From Oscillospiraceae bacterium (lineage in GTDB: Bacteria; Bacillota; Clostridia; Oscillospirales; Acutalibacteraceae), in the NCBI GenBank assembly GCA_022483045.1, contig JAKVOA010000002.1, forward strand, positions 124,001 through 188,000: a stretch of 64,000 bases of DNA, in the 5' to 3' direction. Below, one piece after another: positions 1 to 7,911 of the stretch; position 1 is the stretch's first letter, and each line of letters opens with the position of its first letter. Both the position numbers and the translations under genes were made by a program. A model generated the notes under the pieces. It saw only the letters and a program-made list of their open reading frames with translations, searched no databases and had not been told where the DNA came from.

Positions 1-263
1 AAAAAGATAATCGGAATGCCCACGGCGGTCAAGACCAGCACGCGGCTTTTTTCCATGCGGCCCGCCAGCACGCCCGCCAAAAACAGCGCCGCCAGGCTGC
101 CCGCACTTTGAAAGGAACTCATCAGTCCCTGCTGGTACGAGTACAGGTGGTAGTAGGCGATGTATTCACTGAGCAAGACCCCCTGCGTAGTGGCACACAC
201 GGCCCCGACAAACATCACGCTGAAAATGCCCAGTAAAAAGGCTCTGCCGTTTTTTCGCTTCAT
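1..263 (-). CDS. MFS transporter, N-terminal part (runs off window)
   Basis: The reading frame starts at an ATG at 263 and leaves the window at base 1, so only the first 87 residues are seen. They form two to three hydrophobic helices separated by a short loop with the GRMEKSR motif, typical of the loop between helices 2 and 3 of major facilitator superfamily carriers. It lies 29 bases downstream of the SIS-domain gene on the same strand and may belong to the same sugar locus. Substrate cannot be told from this fragment. Confidence 0.7.
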   Translation of the reverse strand, partial: MKRKNGRAFLLGIFSVMFVGAVCATTQGVLLSEYIAYYHLYSYQQGLMSSFQSAGSLAALFLAGVLAGRMEKSRVLVLTAVGIPIIF

Positions 264-291
264 TTTATCCCCCAGTAGTACAAGGAATCCC

Positions 292-918
292 TTACTTTAC
301 GCGGGCCTTGTATTCTTTGAGCAGCTGCTGCCCCAAAGCACCACCCGGGTGAGAGAGCGCAAAGTCCTCTTTTTTAAAGCCTTTCATCTCGCACACAATG
401 GTTGCCAGCGCGTCGCCCACGGCCAGGGCCGAGGTCGAGCTTGTGGTCGGCGCCAGGCCCATGTGGTCAATTTCGCTGCCGGCGTCCACCTTAAGGGCGA
501 TGTCGGTGCCCTGTGCCAGGGGGGAGTCTTTGCTTTTGGTAATCGAGATCGTGGTCGGCCCAATGATTTTTAAAGACGGCAGCATATTTAAAATTTCCTT
601 TGACTTGCCGCTGTTGGAAATCATGATCACCACGTCGTCTTTTGTAATCATGCCCATGTCGCCGTGCAGGGACTCACAGCTATGTACGAAAAACGCCGGT
701 ACGCCAAGGCTTGCAAAGGTGGCGGCTATTTTTTCGCCGATGTGCCCGGTCTTGCCAAGGCCCGTCACGATAAGCCGGCCCTTGCAGTTTAAAATTGCGT
801 GAACAGCCTGTGCATAAGATTCGTCTACCTGCTGCGACACCTTTTCCAGGGCGTCGGCCTCGGCAGTAATCTTCTTTTTGGCCTGTTCCATCAATTCTTG
901 ATCTGAGTAGTTTTTCAT
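292..918 (-). CDS. SIS-domain sugar-phosphate isomerase, KpsF/GutQ-like without CBS domains
   Basis: The 208-residue protein is a single SIS domain. GLGKTGHIGEK near residues 53-63 and SNSGKSKE near 101-108 are the phosphosugar-binding loops, and the C-terminal LSHPGGALGQ stretch is typical of arabinose-5-phosphate isomerases (KdsD/KpsF/GutQ). Those enzymes usually carry two C-terminal CBS domains, which are absent here. The family interconverts aldose and ketose phosphates. A GGAGG site precedes the ATG. It follows the ABC importer permease by 21 bases, so it is likely co-transcribed with the importer, dehydrogenase and kinase. The exact substrate is unknown; a pentose or hexose phosphate produced by the locus is an inference. 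Confidence 0.8.
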   Translation of the reverse strand: MKNYSDQELMEQAKKKITAEADALEKVSQQVDESYAQAVHAILNCKGRLIVTGLGKTGHIGEKIAATFASLGVPAFFVHSCESLHGDMGMITKDDVVIMISNSGKSKEILNMLPSLKIIGPTTISITKSKDSPLAQGTDIALKVDAGSEIDHMGLAPTTSSTSALAVGDALATIVCEMKGFKKEDFALSHPGGALGQQLLKEYKARVK

Positions 919-939
919 GTCTGCCCCTCCTGCAGGTTT

Positions 940-1911
940 TTATTTGTTGACCATGTTGGGCTTTCTTTCTGTCGAAACCGCAACCGCAAAGATAACAACC
1001 AGGCCCTTGATTAAGAGCTGTACTTCTGAGGGCATGCCCCACAGCACCAGGCCGTTTGCCAAAATGCCAATGGTCAGGGCGCCTACCAAAGAGCCGCGCA
1101 CGCCGCCAATACCGCCGCGCTGCGAGGTGCCGCCCAAAACAACCGCTGTGATAACATTCAGCTCATAGCTCTGCCCAACAGAGGGGGAGCCAGAGCCAAT
1201 GCGCGCCGCCATCACCAAGCCGCCCAGTGCCGTAAACACACCGGCAAACAGAAACACCATGACTTTCAGCCGGTTTACGTTAATGCCGCTCAGGCGGGCC
1301 ACGGTCTCGTCGCCGCCGACCAGGCGGGTGTATCTGCCAAACAGGGTGTATCTTTCAATAATATAAACAATGACAAACGCCGCCGCCGCGATAATCAGCA
1401 TCCACGGGCGCTGCCCGAAAATCTGCTTAAAGGGGCTGTTAAAGTTAATCATGGTAATGGAGCCGCCGCTTATCATGGTGACCACTGCGCGGGCAATCGA
1501 GAGCATGCCCAGGGTGACTATAAAGGTCGGCACCATCAGCCGGGTGTGAATCAGGCCCATAAACAGGTAGCACACAAGCGAAACACCCAGTGCCGCCAAA
1601 ATGGCAAACAGCAGGTTGCCTGTGGAAAGGTACACCTTTGCTGCCACCACGCCGCACAGGCTTATCATAGAGCCTACCGACAAGTCAATGCTGCCCAGCA
1701 GGATAATAAACGTGCCGCCCAGGGCGCAGATGAGCAGGTCGGTAGAAGAGCCCAGCACGCTGAGCATATTGCTGCCTGTCAAAAACTTGCCGTCGGTCGT
1801 AAATACAAACAGCACAAATAAAATAACCAGCGCTGCAAAAGAAACATTCTTTTTAATGAAGCTGACAAAGTCTTTTTGCTTTGTCTGTGTTATGGCTTGG
1901 GTTTTTCCCAT
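940..1911 (-). CDS. CUT2-family sugar ABC transporter permease (RbsC-like)
   Basis: This 323-residue, very hydrophobic protein has about nine membrane helices and the conserved loop VARLSGINVNRLKV followed by GGTSQRGGIGGVRGSLVGA, characteristic of permeases of the ribose/galactose/inositol importer class (BPD_transp_2). It forms the channel of the importer together with the adjacent ATPase and binding lipoprotein. It lies 23 bases downstream of the ATPase gene on the same strand. Known CUT2 substrates include ribose, xylose, autoinducer-2 and myo-inositol, so sequence alone does not decide the cargo. Confidence 0.9.
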   Translation of the reverse strand: MGKTQAITQTKQKDFVSFIKKNVSFAALVILFVLFVFTTDGKFLTGSNMLSVLGSSTDLLICALGGTFIILLGSIDLSVGSMISLCGVVAAKVYLSTGNLLFAILAALGVSLVCYLFMGLIHTRLMVPTFIVTLGMLSIARAVVTMISGGSITMINFNSPFKQIFGQRPWMLIIAAAAFVIVYIIERYTLFGRYTRLVGGDETVARLSGINVNRLKVMVFLFAGVFTALGGLVMAARIGSGSPSVGQSYELNVITAVVLGGTSQRGGIGGVRGSLVGALTIGILANGLVLWGMPSEVQLLIKGLVVIFAVAVSTERKPNMVNK

Positions 1912-1934
1912 ATCTCAACATCCTTCCCAACAAA

Positions 1935-3452
1935 CTAAACCATTTTGGTTGCCACAAGTTCTTCTGTAAAGGCGTTCCGTTTAAATTCACCAGAGACCAT
2001 GCCCTTTTTAAAGCAGTAGACCCGGTCGCTCATACCCAAAAGCTCGGGCAGCTCGTCGGAAATGAGCAAAATTCCCTTGCCCTCGTTTTTCAGGTCCTCT
2101 AAAATCTTGTAAATCTCGTATTTGGCGCCCACGTCTACGCCGCGGGTCGGGGAGTTGACAATCAAAAACTCTGATTGGTTGACAACCCACTTGGAAATAG
2201 CCACTTTCTGCCGGTTGCCGCCGCTCAGGTCTGACACCGGGGTGCTCTCGGACGGGGTCTTAATCAAAAACTTCTGTATCGATTCTTTTGCGATGCCGCG
2301 CTCTTTTTTGTGGTCGATGATTCCATTTTTACTTACATTTTTCAGGTTTGCCGCCGAAATATTCATGACTAAATCATAAATCAGGAAAAGGCCCTCTTTG
2401 TCGCGGTCTTTGGGGATATAGCCAAAGCCCAGTTTCATGGCCTCCAGCGGGGACTTTACCTTTACCGGCCTACCTTTATAGATCACCTCGCCGCCGGTGG
2501 GCAGCTCGTAGCCAAACAGCGCCTTGCCAAAAGCATCAGAGCCGCAGCCGCCCAGGCCCGCAATGCCCACAATTTCGCCCGCGTGCACCTGGATATTGAT
2601 ATCAGAAAAGTCGCCCTCGCGGGTCAGGCTTTTGGTTTCAAGCATCACGTCGGCAATCGAGCTGCTGTCGTCGCTTCTGTACACGGCATCAGAAACATCG
2701 CGGCCCACCATGCTGCGGATAATCATGTCGGCGGTCACGTCGCTTACGTTCATGTTAGAAATCAGCTTGCCGTCACGCAGCACGCTGACTCGGTCACACA
2801 GGTCGTGCACCTCATCTATAAAGTGAGAAATATAGATAATGGCCATGCCCTTGTCGCGCTGCTCGCGCAAAAGCTTGTACAGGTTGTCTACCGAACTTTT
2901 TGAAATCGCCGCGCTGGTTTCATCGACCAGCAGCACCTTTGGGTTTTGTGAAAGGGCGCGGGCAATCTCTACCTGCTTGGTTTTTTCAAAGCCTAGGTCA
3001 GAGAGCACTTCTGTTGGTTTTATGTCGTCGTACTGAAAGCGGTGCAAAATCTCGGCGGCGGCGGCGTTCTGCCGTTTCCAGTCGATCAGGCCCGCCTTGT
3101 TTTTAAATTGCTTGTCGCAGCCCATAAAGATGTTTTCTGCGACTGTCAGGTTAAACGCGAAATTCGGCTGCTGCATGATAATGGAAATGCCCGCGTTTTC
3201 GGCGTCGTCTACATTTTTGGGGTCATAGGGTTTGCCAAAAAGCTCCATGCTGCCGCCGGTACTGTCGTAAATGCCCATGAGTATCTGAAACAGCGTAGAC
3301 TTGCCGGCGCCGTTTTCCCCCACCAGGCCGTGTATCTCGCCTGCGTGGATTTCTACAACATCGTCATCGGCCCAATCCAGCGCCTTGGTGCCGGGAAAAT
3401 ACTTTTTCATGCCTTTCATTGTCAGCACGACCTTGCCCTTCGCATTCTCCAA
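1935..3452 (-). CDS. CUT2-family sugar ABC transporter ATP-binding protein (RbsA-like, two NBDs)
   Basis: The protein has two tandem ABC ATPase domains, as in RbsA/MglA/IatA. The first has Walker A GENGAGKST near residue 45. The second has the degenerate Walker A GLGGCGSDAFGK normal for this family and the signature LSGGNRQKV. I place the start at a TTG at 3452, because GGGAGGA lies six bases before it; the frame could extend upstream to a GTG at 3494. Two positions are unusual. The second-domain Walker B reads IVNSPTRG where family members have LDEPTRG, so the acidic pair is replaced by Asn-Ser. The first-domain signature region reads LGFEKTKQVEIA. It powers the importer with the neighbouring RbsC-like permease and RbsB-like lipoprotein. 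Confidence 0.9.
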   Translation of the reverse strand: MENAKGKVVLTMKGMKKYFPGTKALDWADDDVVEIHAGEIHGLVGENGAGKSTLFQILMGIYDSTGGSMELFGKPYDPKNVDDAENAGISIIMQQPNFAFNLTVAENIFMGCDKQFKNKAGLIDWKRQNAAAAEILHRFQYDDIKPTEVLSDLGFEKTKQVEIARALSQNPKVLLVDETSAAISKSSVDNLYKLLREQRDKGMAIIYISHFIDEVHDLCDRVSVLRDGKLISNMNVSDVTADMIIRSMVGRDVSDAVYRSDDSSSIADVMLETKSLTREGDFSDINIQVHAGEIVGIAGLGGCGSDAFGKALFGYELPTGGEVIYKGRPVKVKSPLEAMKLGFGYIPKDRDKEGLFLIYDLVMNISAANLKNVSKNGIIDHKKERGIAKESIQKFLIKTPSESTPVSDLSGGNRQKVAISKWVVNQSEFLIVNSPTRGVDVGAKYEIYKILEDLKNEGKGILLISDELPELLGMSDRVYCFKKGMVSGEFKRNAFTEELVATKMV

Positions 3453-3578
3453 GCTTATTCCTCCCATCATTGCGTAATAAAATGGAAAGTTCACCCCCGA
3501 CAGCCTGATGACATGCCCAGGCCATCGGGAAATGAACTTTTTTTAATGGTCAAAGATCAGCCATCCTCGTTTGGTTTT

Positions 3579-4685
3579 TTAGTCAAGGGAAAGTTTAAAG
3601 GTATAGGTTGACTTCGGGTTCTTTGTCTTTGTAATATTCGTCCAGTCGATTGCCTGCTTGCCGTCGCCGTACTTGTTGCTAAACTTTGCGACGTTGGTCT
3701 GGTCTACGCACAGCAGGTCGAGCTGAATTTTCTTTTGGCCGGTGTACGAAATACCGCTTGCCACGTCATAGGCAATGACTGCGCCAAAGGCCGCCTGCAG
3801 GTAGTGCCCGCCGGTAGAGAACCATAGCTCTTTTGAGGTCATCGACTTCACAGCGGGGCTCAAAAGGTCCATGCCGCCCACTTTTACGCTGGAAATCTTC
3901 TTTTCTTCTTTCAGTACGTTAACAGAGGCCAGCGCAAGGGAGTCGTTGTAGCACCACACGCCGTCAAGGTCCGGGTGGGCCTGGTACAGGTTGCGGAAAG
4001 CTTTGTCGCCGTCGTCCCAGTTTTCGCCTGCATACATGTACTGCAGCAGCTTTACTTCGGGGTGCTCTTTCAGGGCCTTGTCCAAGCCGGCCTTGCGGCC
4101 TTCTGCAACAGAGGTGCCCTGGTAGCCGCCAATGCCAACCAGCTTTTTGCAGCCGCCCTTAATCAGGGAAGTCGCCATGTCGTAGCCTGCCTGCTGGTCG
4201 TTTGGTCCGATAAAGCAAACATAGTCGGTGCCGGCCTTCAGGTCGTCGCCGGGCCAGCGGTCAATGATGACCACCGGGATATTTTTGGCTTTGCAGCTGG
4301 CGGTAATGCCTGCGCAGACAGAGGCGTCCTGCGGGCCGAGCACCAGTGCATTGATACCGGAAGAAATCATGTTGTCAACGTCTGTTACCTGCTGTGCCTG
4401 GTCGTTGTTGCAGTCTTTTGCGTCTACCTTAAAGCCAATGGCAGTGGCTGCCTGGTTGACATAGGTCAGCGCATTTTTCCAGAATTCATTATTTGCAGTC
4501 GGGTACGAGAAACCCACTGTAATGCTGCCGCTCTTTGTGGTCGAGGCTGCTGTGCTGGCGGTGCTGTCTGTCGAGGCCGCCGCGCTGCCCGCCGCGCTGG
4601 AGCTGGAGCTGGTGCCGCAGGCTGCACATGCAAGAAGCATGCTGCAAGACAAAACGGCTGCTAAAATCCTTTTCAACGTTTTCAT
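3579..4685 (-). CDS. Sugar-binding lipoprotein of CUT2 ABC importer (RbsB-like)
   Basis: The 368-residue precursor begins with a lipoprotein signal peptide ending in LLAC at about residue 20, then a Ser/Ala/Thr-rich linker of about 30 residues, then a periplasmic-binding-protein type 1 domain (Peripla_BP_4). Motifs such as VGFSYPTANNEFWKN, CNNDQAQQVTDVDNMI and VWCYNDSLALA match ribose/galactose/inositol binding proteins. It captures the sugar at the membrane surface for the ATPase and permease downstream. The start follows GGAGG closely. It is 36 bases downstream of the dehydrogenase gene in the same orientation. Ligand is not determinable by eye. Confidence 0.9.
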   Translation of the reverse strand: MKTLKRILAAVLSCSMLLACAACGTSSSSSAAGSAAASTDSTASTAASTTKSGSITVGFSYPTANNEFWKNALTYVNQAATAIGFKVDAKDCNNDQAQQVTDVDNMISSGINALVLGPQDASVCAGITASCKAKNIPVVIIDRWPGDDLKAGTDYVCFIGPNDQQAGYDMATSLIKGGCKKLVGIGGYQGTSVAEGRKAGLDKALKEHPEVKLLQYMYAGENWDDGDKAFRNLYQAHPDLDGVWCYNDSLALASVNVLKEEKKISSVKVGGMDLLSPAVKSMTSKELWFSTGGHYLQAAFGAVIAYDVASGISYTGQKKIQLDLLCVDQTNVAKFSNKYGDGKQAIDWTNITKTKNPKSTYTFKLSLD

Positions 4686-4721
4686 TTTTTCCTCCTTCAG
4701 AATCTATTATTCTGAAATACT

Positions 4722-5897
4722 TTAATGAATTTCGGGTGGGTTGTAGCCAGGTACAATGTAGTTTTCGGTCAGTGGCAGGTCTACCCAAGAGTTGGTCTTC
4801 ATAGACAGGTAGGCACCTACCAGTACGTCGGTGACCAGTGCGCTCGCTTCTGGGGTAAGGGAGGGCGGCGTGTCGGTTTCGACGCAGTGCAGGAAGTGCT
4901 CTAGCATAGATTTGTAGGCCCAGCCGCGCTTCGGGTAAATGGGGACCCAGCGTTTTTGTACATAGCCGTTTGGCTGCATAATGTCCTCAGACCAGAAAAG
5001 CTGCGGGTAGCGGTACTGCCGCACGATGTCGGGCAGTTCGTCCTGTTTAAAGTCTTTGTCGGTGTACACGGCAAGCGGCGCGCTCTGGTAGGGGTTGGTA
5101 GCCTCGCTGCCGGTAAAGATCGTGCCCTGTGTGCCGTACACTTCAGAGATATTGGAAACAACCGGAGAGTACCGGTCGCCGCTGATAACGCCGGTGGCGC
5201 CGTTTTCAAATTCAATGGTAATCCAGAAAGAGTCGTCCAGCGTGGTGTACTCGGCGGGGGTGCCCAGGCGCTTGATAATGCCCATTACGCGCTTTGGTTT
5301 GCTGCCCATCAGGAACATCAGCAGATCGGCCCGGTGTGCGCCCAGGTCAAACAGCGCGCCGGCGCCGGCCTCATCTGGATGTGCACGAAATCTGGTAAAG
5401 GCCAGTTTTTCGTGGTACAGGTTCCAGCCCTCGTGCAGAGAGGAGCGGCCCATCATTGGTGCACCGATAAAGCCCTCGTCAATCAGCTGGCGGGCAATGC
5501 GGTTTTGTTCCCAAAAGCGCTGGTTTGTGCCGGCCATCAAAAAGACCTTTTCCTGTTTTGCCACTTCGACCATTTTCCACGCTTCGTCATGTGTGCAGGC
5601 GAAAGGCTTCTCTACAATCACGTGTTTTTTCGCACGCATGGCGTCAATTGCCTGCTGTGCATGCAGGCGGTTTGGCGTTGCCACAATCACGACTTCCACG
5701 GCAGGGTCTGCCAGCAGCATCCGGTAATCCGTGTAGGTCTTTTCCGGGCACCACTTTTTGCTCATCTTGTCCAGGAACTCCTGGTTGGTGTCGCACAGGG
5801 CCTCAAGCTTTGCGTTGGGCAGTGCGGCAATGGAGGGACAATGGCCGATGTCTGCAATCGAGCCCGCCCCGATAATTCCGATCCCGATCTGTCTCAT
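4722..5897 (-). CDS. Gfo/Idh/MocA-family NAD(P)-dependent oxidoreductase
   Basis: The 391-residue protein starts with a Rossmann fold (GIIGAGSIADIGH near residues 8-20) and carries the family signature VEKPFACT near residue 95, whose lysine is catalytic. Family members oxidise sugars and cyclitols, including inositol 2-dehydrogenases and glucose-fructose oxidoreductase. The gene sits between a PfkB kinase and the binding lipoprotein of the importer, so it likely acts on the imported compound or an early product. A cyclitol or sugar dehydrogenase role is inferred from family and context; the substrate is not fixed by visible residues. Confidence 0.85.
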   Translation of the reverse strand: MRQIGIGIIGAGSIADIGHCPSIAALPNAKLEALCDTNQEFLDKMSKKWCPEKTYTDYRMLLADPAVEVVIVATPNRLHAQQAIDAMRAKKHVIVEKPFACTHDEAWKMVEVAKQEKVFLMAGTNQRFWEQNRIARQLIDEGFIGAPMMGRSSLHEGWNLYHEKLAFTRFRAHPDEAGAGALFDLGAHRADLLMFLMGSKPKRVMGIIKRLGTPAEYTTLDDSFWITIEFENGATGVISGDRYSPVVSNISEVYGTQGTIFTGSEATNPYQSAPLAVYTDKDFKQDELPDIVRQYRYPQLFWSEDIMQPNGYVQKRWVPIYPKRGWAYKSMLEHFLHCVETDTPPSLTPEASALVTDVLVGAYLSMKTNSWVDLPLTENYIVPGYNPPEIH

Positions 5898-5954
5898 GTT
5901 CTTTTGTTCTCTCCTTTATTGTGGATTATATGAATTAAAAGATAAAGAAATGGC

Positions 5955-6893
5955 TTAACTGTTTTCGGCGATGCGCCGCTGTACCTGCTCTTTGGTGGGC
6001 ATGCGGCCAAAGGTGCACCCGCCTGTTTTCTGTATGACCAGCGAAGCGGTGGCGTTGCCGTTGACTGCCGCCTTGGTCATGTCCTCTTCCTTTACGTAAG
6101 AAGCCATGAAGCCCGCCCCAAAAGAGTCGCCCGCACCGGTAAAGTCCAGGGAGCCGTCTGGAATTTCGCTGACCGCCGCAAAAGGCCCGATATGCCGAAT
6201 CGGCTGGCCTTTTTCTTTGTACAGCACCCCTTTCGAGCCAAGGGTCACGACCACGTTGGGGGCGCCCTGTTCTGTCAAGTACAGCGCGGCCTCCTCAGCC
6301 GTCCTGCCCGGAATAATGGACTCCAGGTCTTCCGCGCTTGCCTTGATGATGGTGCTGTTCCGGCACAGTGCCGCAATCACTGCCCGGCCGTACACTTCCT
6401 CTATGCTGTGCCGCACGTCACTGGTGGCGCCGCCGTATCCGCCAAGGTCAATAAACACGGTTTTGCCCATTTGATGCAGATGCTCTGCCACGTCGAGTTC
6501 GACTTCATAGTTCATCGGGCAGATTTTAAAGTACTGCTGCCGCAGATAATCTTCGCACAAATCGGAAAAGCGGATGTTTGGTGCCGACTTCTGGTACTCC
6601 ACGTATTTTGTTCCGTCGCTGCGGTAGATCAGGTGGTTTGTTGTAGAGTAGGCGTAGGGCATAACGTTGCGCCGGTCGAGCACCTGGGTCTCTTTGTAGA
6701 CATCGTCCATATCGCCGCCATAGTAGGTGACAATGCCCACCTTTCTGCCCTGCGCCGCCATGACTAAGCTGGAGTAAGCGGCCGGGCTGCCGAGCACCGG
6801 GCCGATGACCCGGTTTGGAAACTGGATTGTCTCCTTGATAATGGTGCCGATTACGACAATATCCAGTTGATTCTCCATTGTTTCAGCTCCCAT
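5955..6893 (-). CDS. PfkB-family carbohydrate (or cyclitol) kinase 1
   Basis: The 312-residue protein has the PfkB fold. GPVLGSPAAYSSL near residue 28 is the substrate-binding N-terminal region, and DFTGAGDSFGAGFM near residue 255 is the C-terminal signature with the catalytic Asp of GAGD. AAGGAGG eight bases before the ATG at 6893 supports this start. It is the first gene of the importer operon, directly behind the promoter that carries two LacI-type operators. It is clearly paralogous to the kinase at 8944-9864; they share the GPVLGSP and NHLIY motifs. PfkB members phosphorylate ribose, fructose, nucleosides and also myo-inositol, so specificity is open. Confidence 0.88.
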   Translation of the reverse strand: MGAETMENQLDIVVIGTIIKETIQFPNRVIGPVLGSPAAYSSLVMAAQGRKVGIVTYYGGDMDDVYKETQVLDRRNVMPYAYSTTNHLIYRSDGTKYVEYQKSAPNIRFSDLCEDYLRQQYFKICPMNYEVELDVAEHLHQMGKTVFIDLGGYGGATSDVRHSIEEVYGRAVIAALCRNSTIIKASAEDLESIIPGRTAEEAALYLTEQGAPNVVVTLGSKGVLYKEKGQPIRHIGPFAAVSEIPDGSLDFTGAGDSFGAGFMASYVKEEDMTKAAVNGNATASLVIQKTGGCTFGRMPTKEQVQRRIAENS

Positions 6894-6940
6894 TTTATAG
6901 CCTCCTTCAAAAGGGACCGGCTGAAATATTCAGTGAAGTA

Positions 6941-6962
6941 ATTGTTACAGTTAACGTTAAAG
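6941..6962. promoter_or_regulatory. LacI-family operator, copy 1
   Basis: This 22-base element contains the perfect 10-bp palindrome TTAACGTTAA (6951-6960) and is identical over 22 bases to the element at 7030-7051, 89 bases away. Both lie downstream of the importer promoter, so a bound repressor would act as a roadblock or loop. A 13-base part, GTTACAGTTAACG, recurs in the promoter of the inositol-phosphate synthase gene. Confidence 0.75.
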
Positions 6963-7029
6963 AAGACTCTCTAAAAAAAGATAACCTGCTAATGCCGCCA
7001 AGTTCTCTCAATGTTGGTAGATACAGGTT

Positions 7030-7051
7030 ATTGTTACAGTTAACGTTAAAG
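7030..7051. promoter_or_regulatory. LacI-family operator, copy 2
   Basis: This is an exact 22-base repeat of the element at 6941-6962, again with the palindrome TTAACGTTAA. It sits about 30-50 bases after the predicted transcription start, a position suited to repression. The likely binder is the LacI-family protein encoded at 7912-8940. Confidence 0.75.
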
Positions 7052-7087
7052 TCTTGCCGTATAGGCGCTCTTTGTTTCTGCCACTAT

Positions 7088-7115
7088 TTTATACTCGCGG
7101 GGGCGAATTTGTCAA
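7088..7115 (-). promoter_or_regulatory. Promoter of the kinase/dehydrogenase/importer operon
   Basis: Reading the minus strand, a perfect TTGACA (-35, 7115-7110) and TATAAA (-10, 7093-7088) are separated by 16 bases. Transcription would begin near 7080 and run through both operator copies before the kinase start at 6893. The leader of almost 190 bases has room for both operators. Inferred from consensus only. Confidence 0.65.
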
Positions 7116-7209
7116 TTAGCACTTATCGCTAAAGATTTCTTTCCTGCGTTATTTAATATATCTAAAAACGTGGAATTTACGATGATTTTTCTGTGCTTGT
7201 TTTCTCTCT

Positions 7210-7340
7210 GCTTCCCACACAGGGCAAGTTTTTTGCAAGAACAAAGCAAAAAAGTATCCTTTGCTGGGGCCATTCCACCGGAATGTTCCCGACCTGCGTT
7301 AGGGGCAGACTCCCCGTTTTGGCTTGCAGCCCAAACCTGC
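7210..7340. repeat. 131-bp direct repeat, copy A, in an intergenic mosaic repeat
   Basis: Bases 7210-7340 and 7645-7775 are the same 131-base sequence with a single difference (G at 7305, A at 7740). Each copy is followed by different sequence rich in short palindromes. Open frames through it are shared by both copies, but they carry no start signal and no recognisable domain. The structure resembles a dispersed, non-coding mosaic repeat rather than a gene. Confidence 0.85.
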
Positions 7341-7503
7341 GGTTTTTCTTTGCCTTTACCCCCTCGCGCGTTGGACGGCGTCAGGCCGCTGCCGCCCGCA
7401 GGGCGAGTAAGCGGGCTGAGGGCGGCTTTCAGCGTGAAAAGCCTGCGGTGTTTCTTTGGAGCCGGCCAAACAGGTCAAGGGCGGCAGCCCTTGCCAGTCT
7501 TTG

Positions 7504-7530
7504 CCTTCTTTCTGCTGGGCAGAAAGAAGG
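7504..7530. repeat. Perfect 12-bp inverted repeat hairpin
   Basis: CCTTCTTTCTGC (7504-7515) and GCAGAAAGAAGG (7519-7530) form a perfect 12-bp stem with a three-base loop. It lies between the two 131-base repeats and looks like a modular part of the same intergenic element. No T-run follows on either strand, so it is not a standard terminator. Confidence 0.8.
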
Positions 7531-7644
7531 TGCCCGTGTGGGGCGCATAACCCCACGACCTTTTTCCATTACCAAAAAGTTTTATGATCCTTTTCGTAAA
7601 AGGCGCCTGCTGCGGCTGTATGAAGATTCCTTTATGAAAGACAC

Positions 7645-7775
7645 GCTTCCCACACAGGGCAAGTTTTTTGCAAGAACAAAGCAAAAAAGTATCCTTTGCT
7701 GGGGCCATTCCACCGGAATGTTCCCGACCTGCGTTAGGGACAGACTCCCCGTTTTGGCTTGCAGCCCAAACCTGC
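7645..7775. repeat. 131-bp direct repeat, copy B
   Basis: This is the second copy of the 131-base unit, 435 bases from copy A and lying closer to the lacI gene. It is followed by a CCGCTTTC/GAAAGCGG hairpin (7816-7834) and then by the pyrimidine-rich hairpin next to the lacI stop codon. Confidence 0.85.
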
Positions 7776-7876
7776 TTTACAGAAAAAGGTCTTGGGGCGC
7801 CTCCCCAAACCCCGCCCGCTTTCTGAGAAAGCGGCGGAAAGCAGGGTAAGACAGCCAAATCCGTGGTTTTTCTTTG

Positions 7877-7908
7877 CTTTCTTTCTTTTTCCCCAAAAAG
7901 AAAGAAAG
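7877..7908 (-). repeat. Purine/pyrimidine hairpin beside the lacI stop codon
   Basis: CTTTCTTTCTTTTT (7877-7890) and AAAAAGAAAGAAAG (7895-7908) form a 14-bp stem with a four-base loop, ending three bases from the lacI stop codon at 7912. It could help stop transcription of lacI, although the usual GC-rich stem is missing. It is also an edge module of the mosaic repeat filling 7200-7910. Confidence 0.6.
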
Positions 7909-7911
7909 GCT

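Noticed and set aside
3975..5933. Plus-strand frames of 200-325 codons opposite the binding protein and dehydrogenase
   Set aside because: They are antisense to well-supported genes and have no motifs.
7193..7858. Several frames of 60-218 codons on both strands
   Set aside because: They lie wholly inside the 131-base repeats and hairpins, have low-complexity translation and lack ribosome sites.
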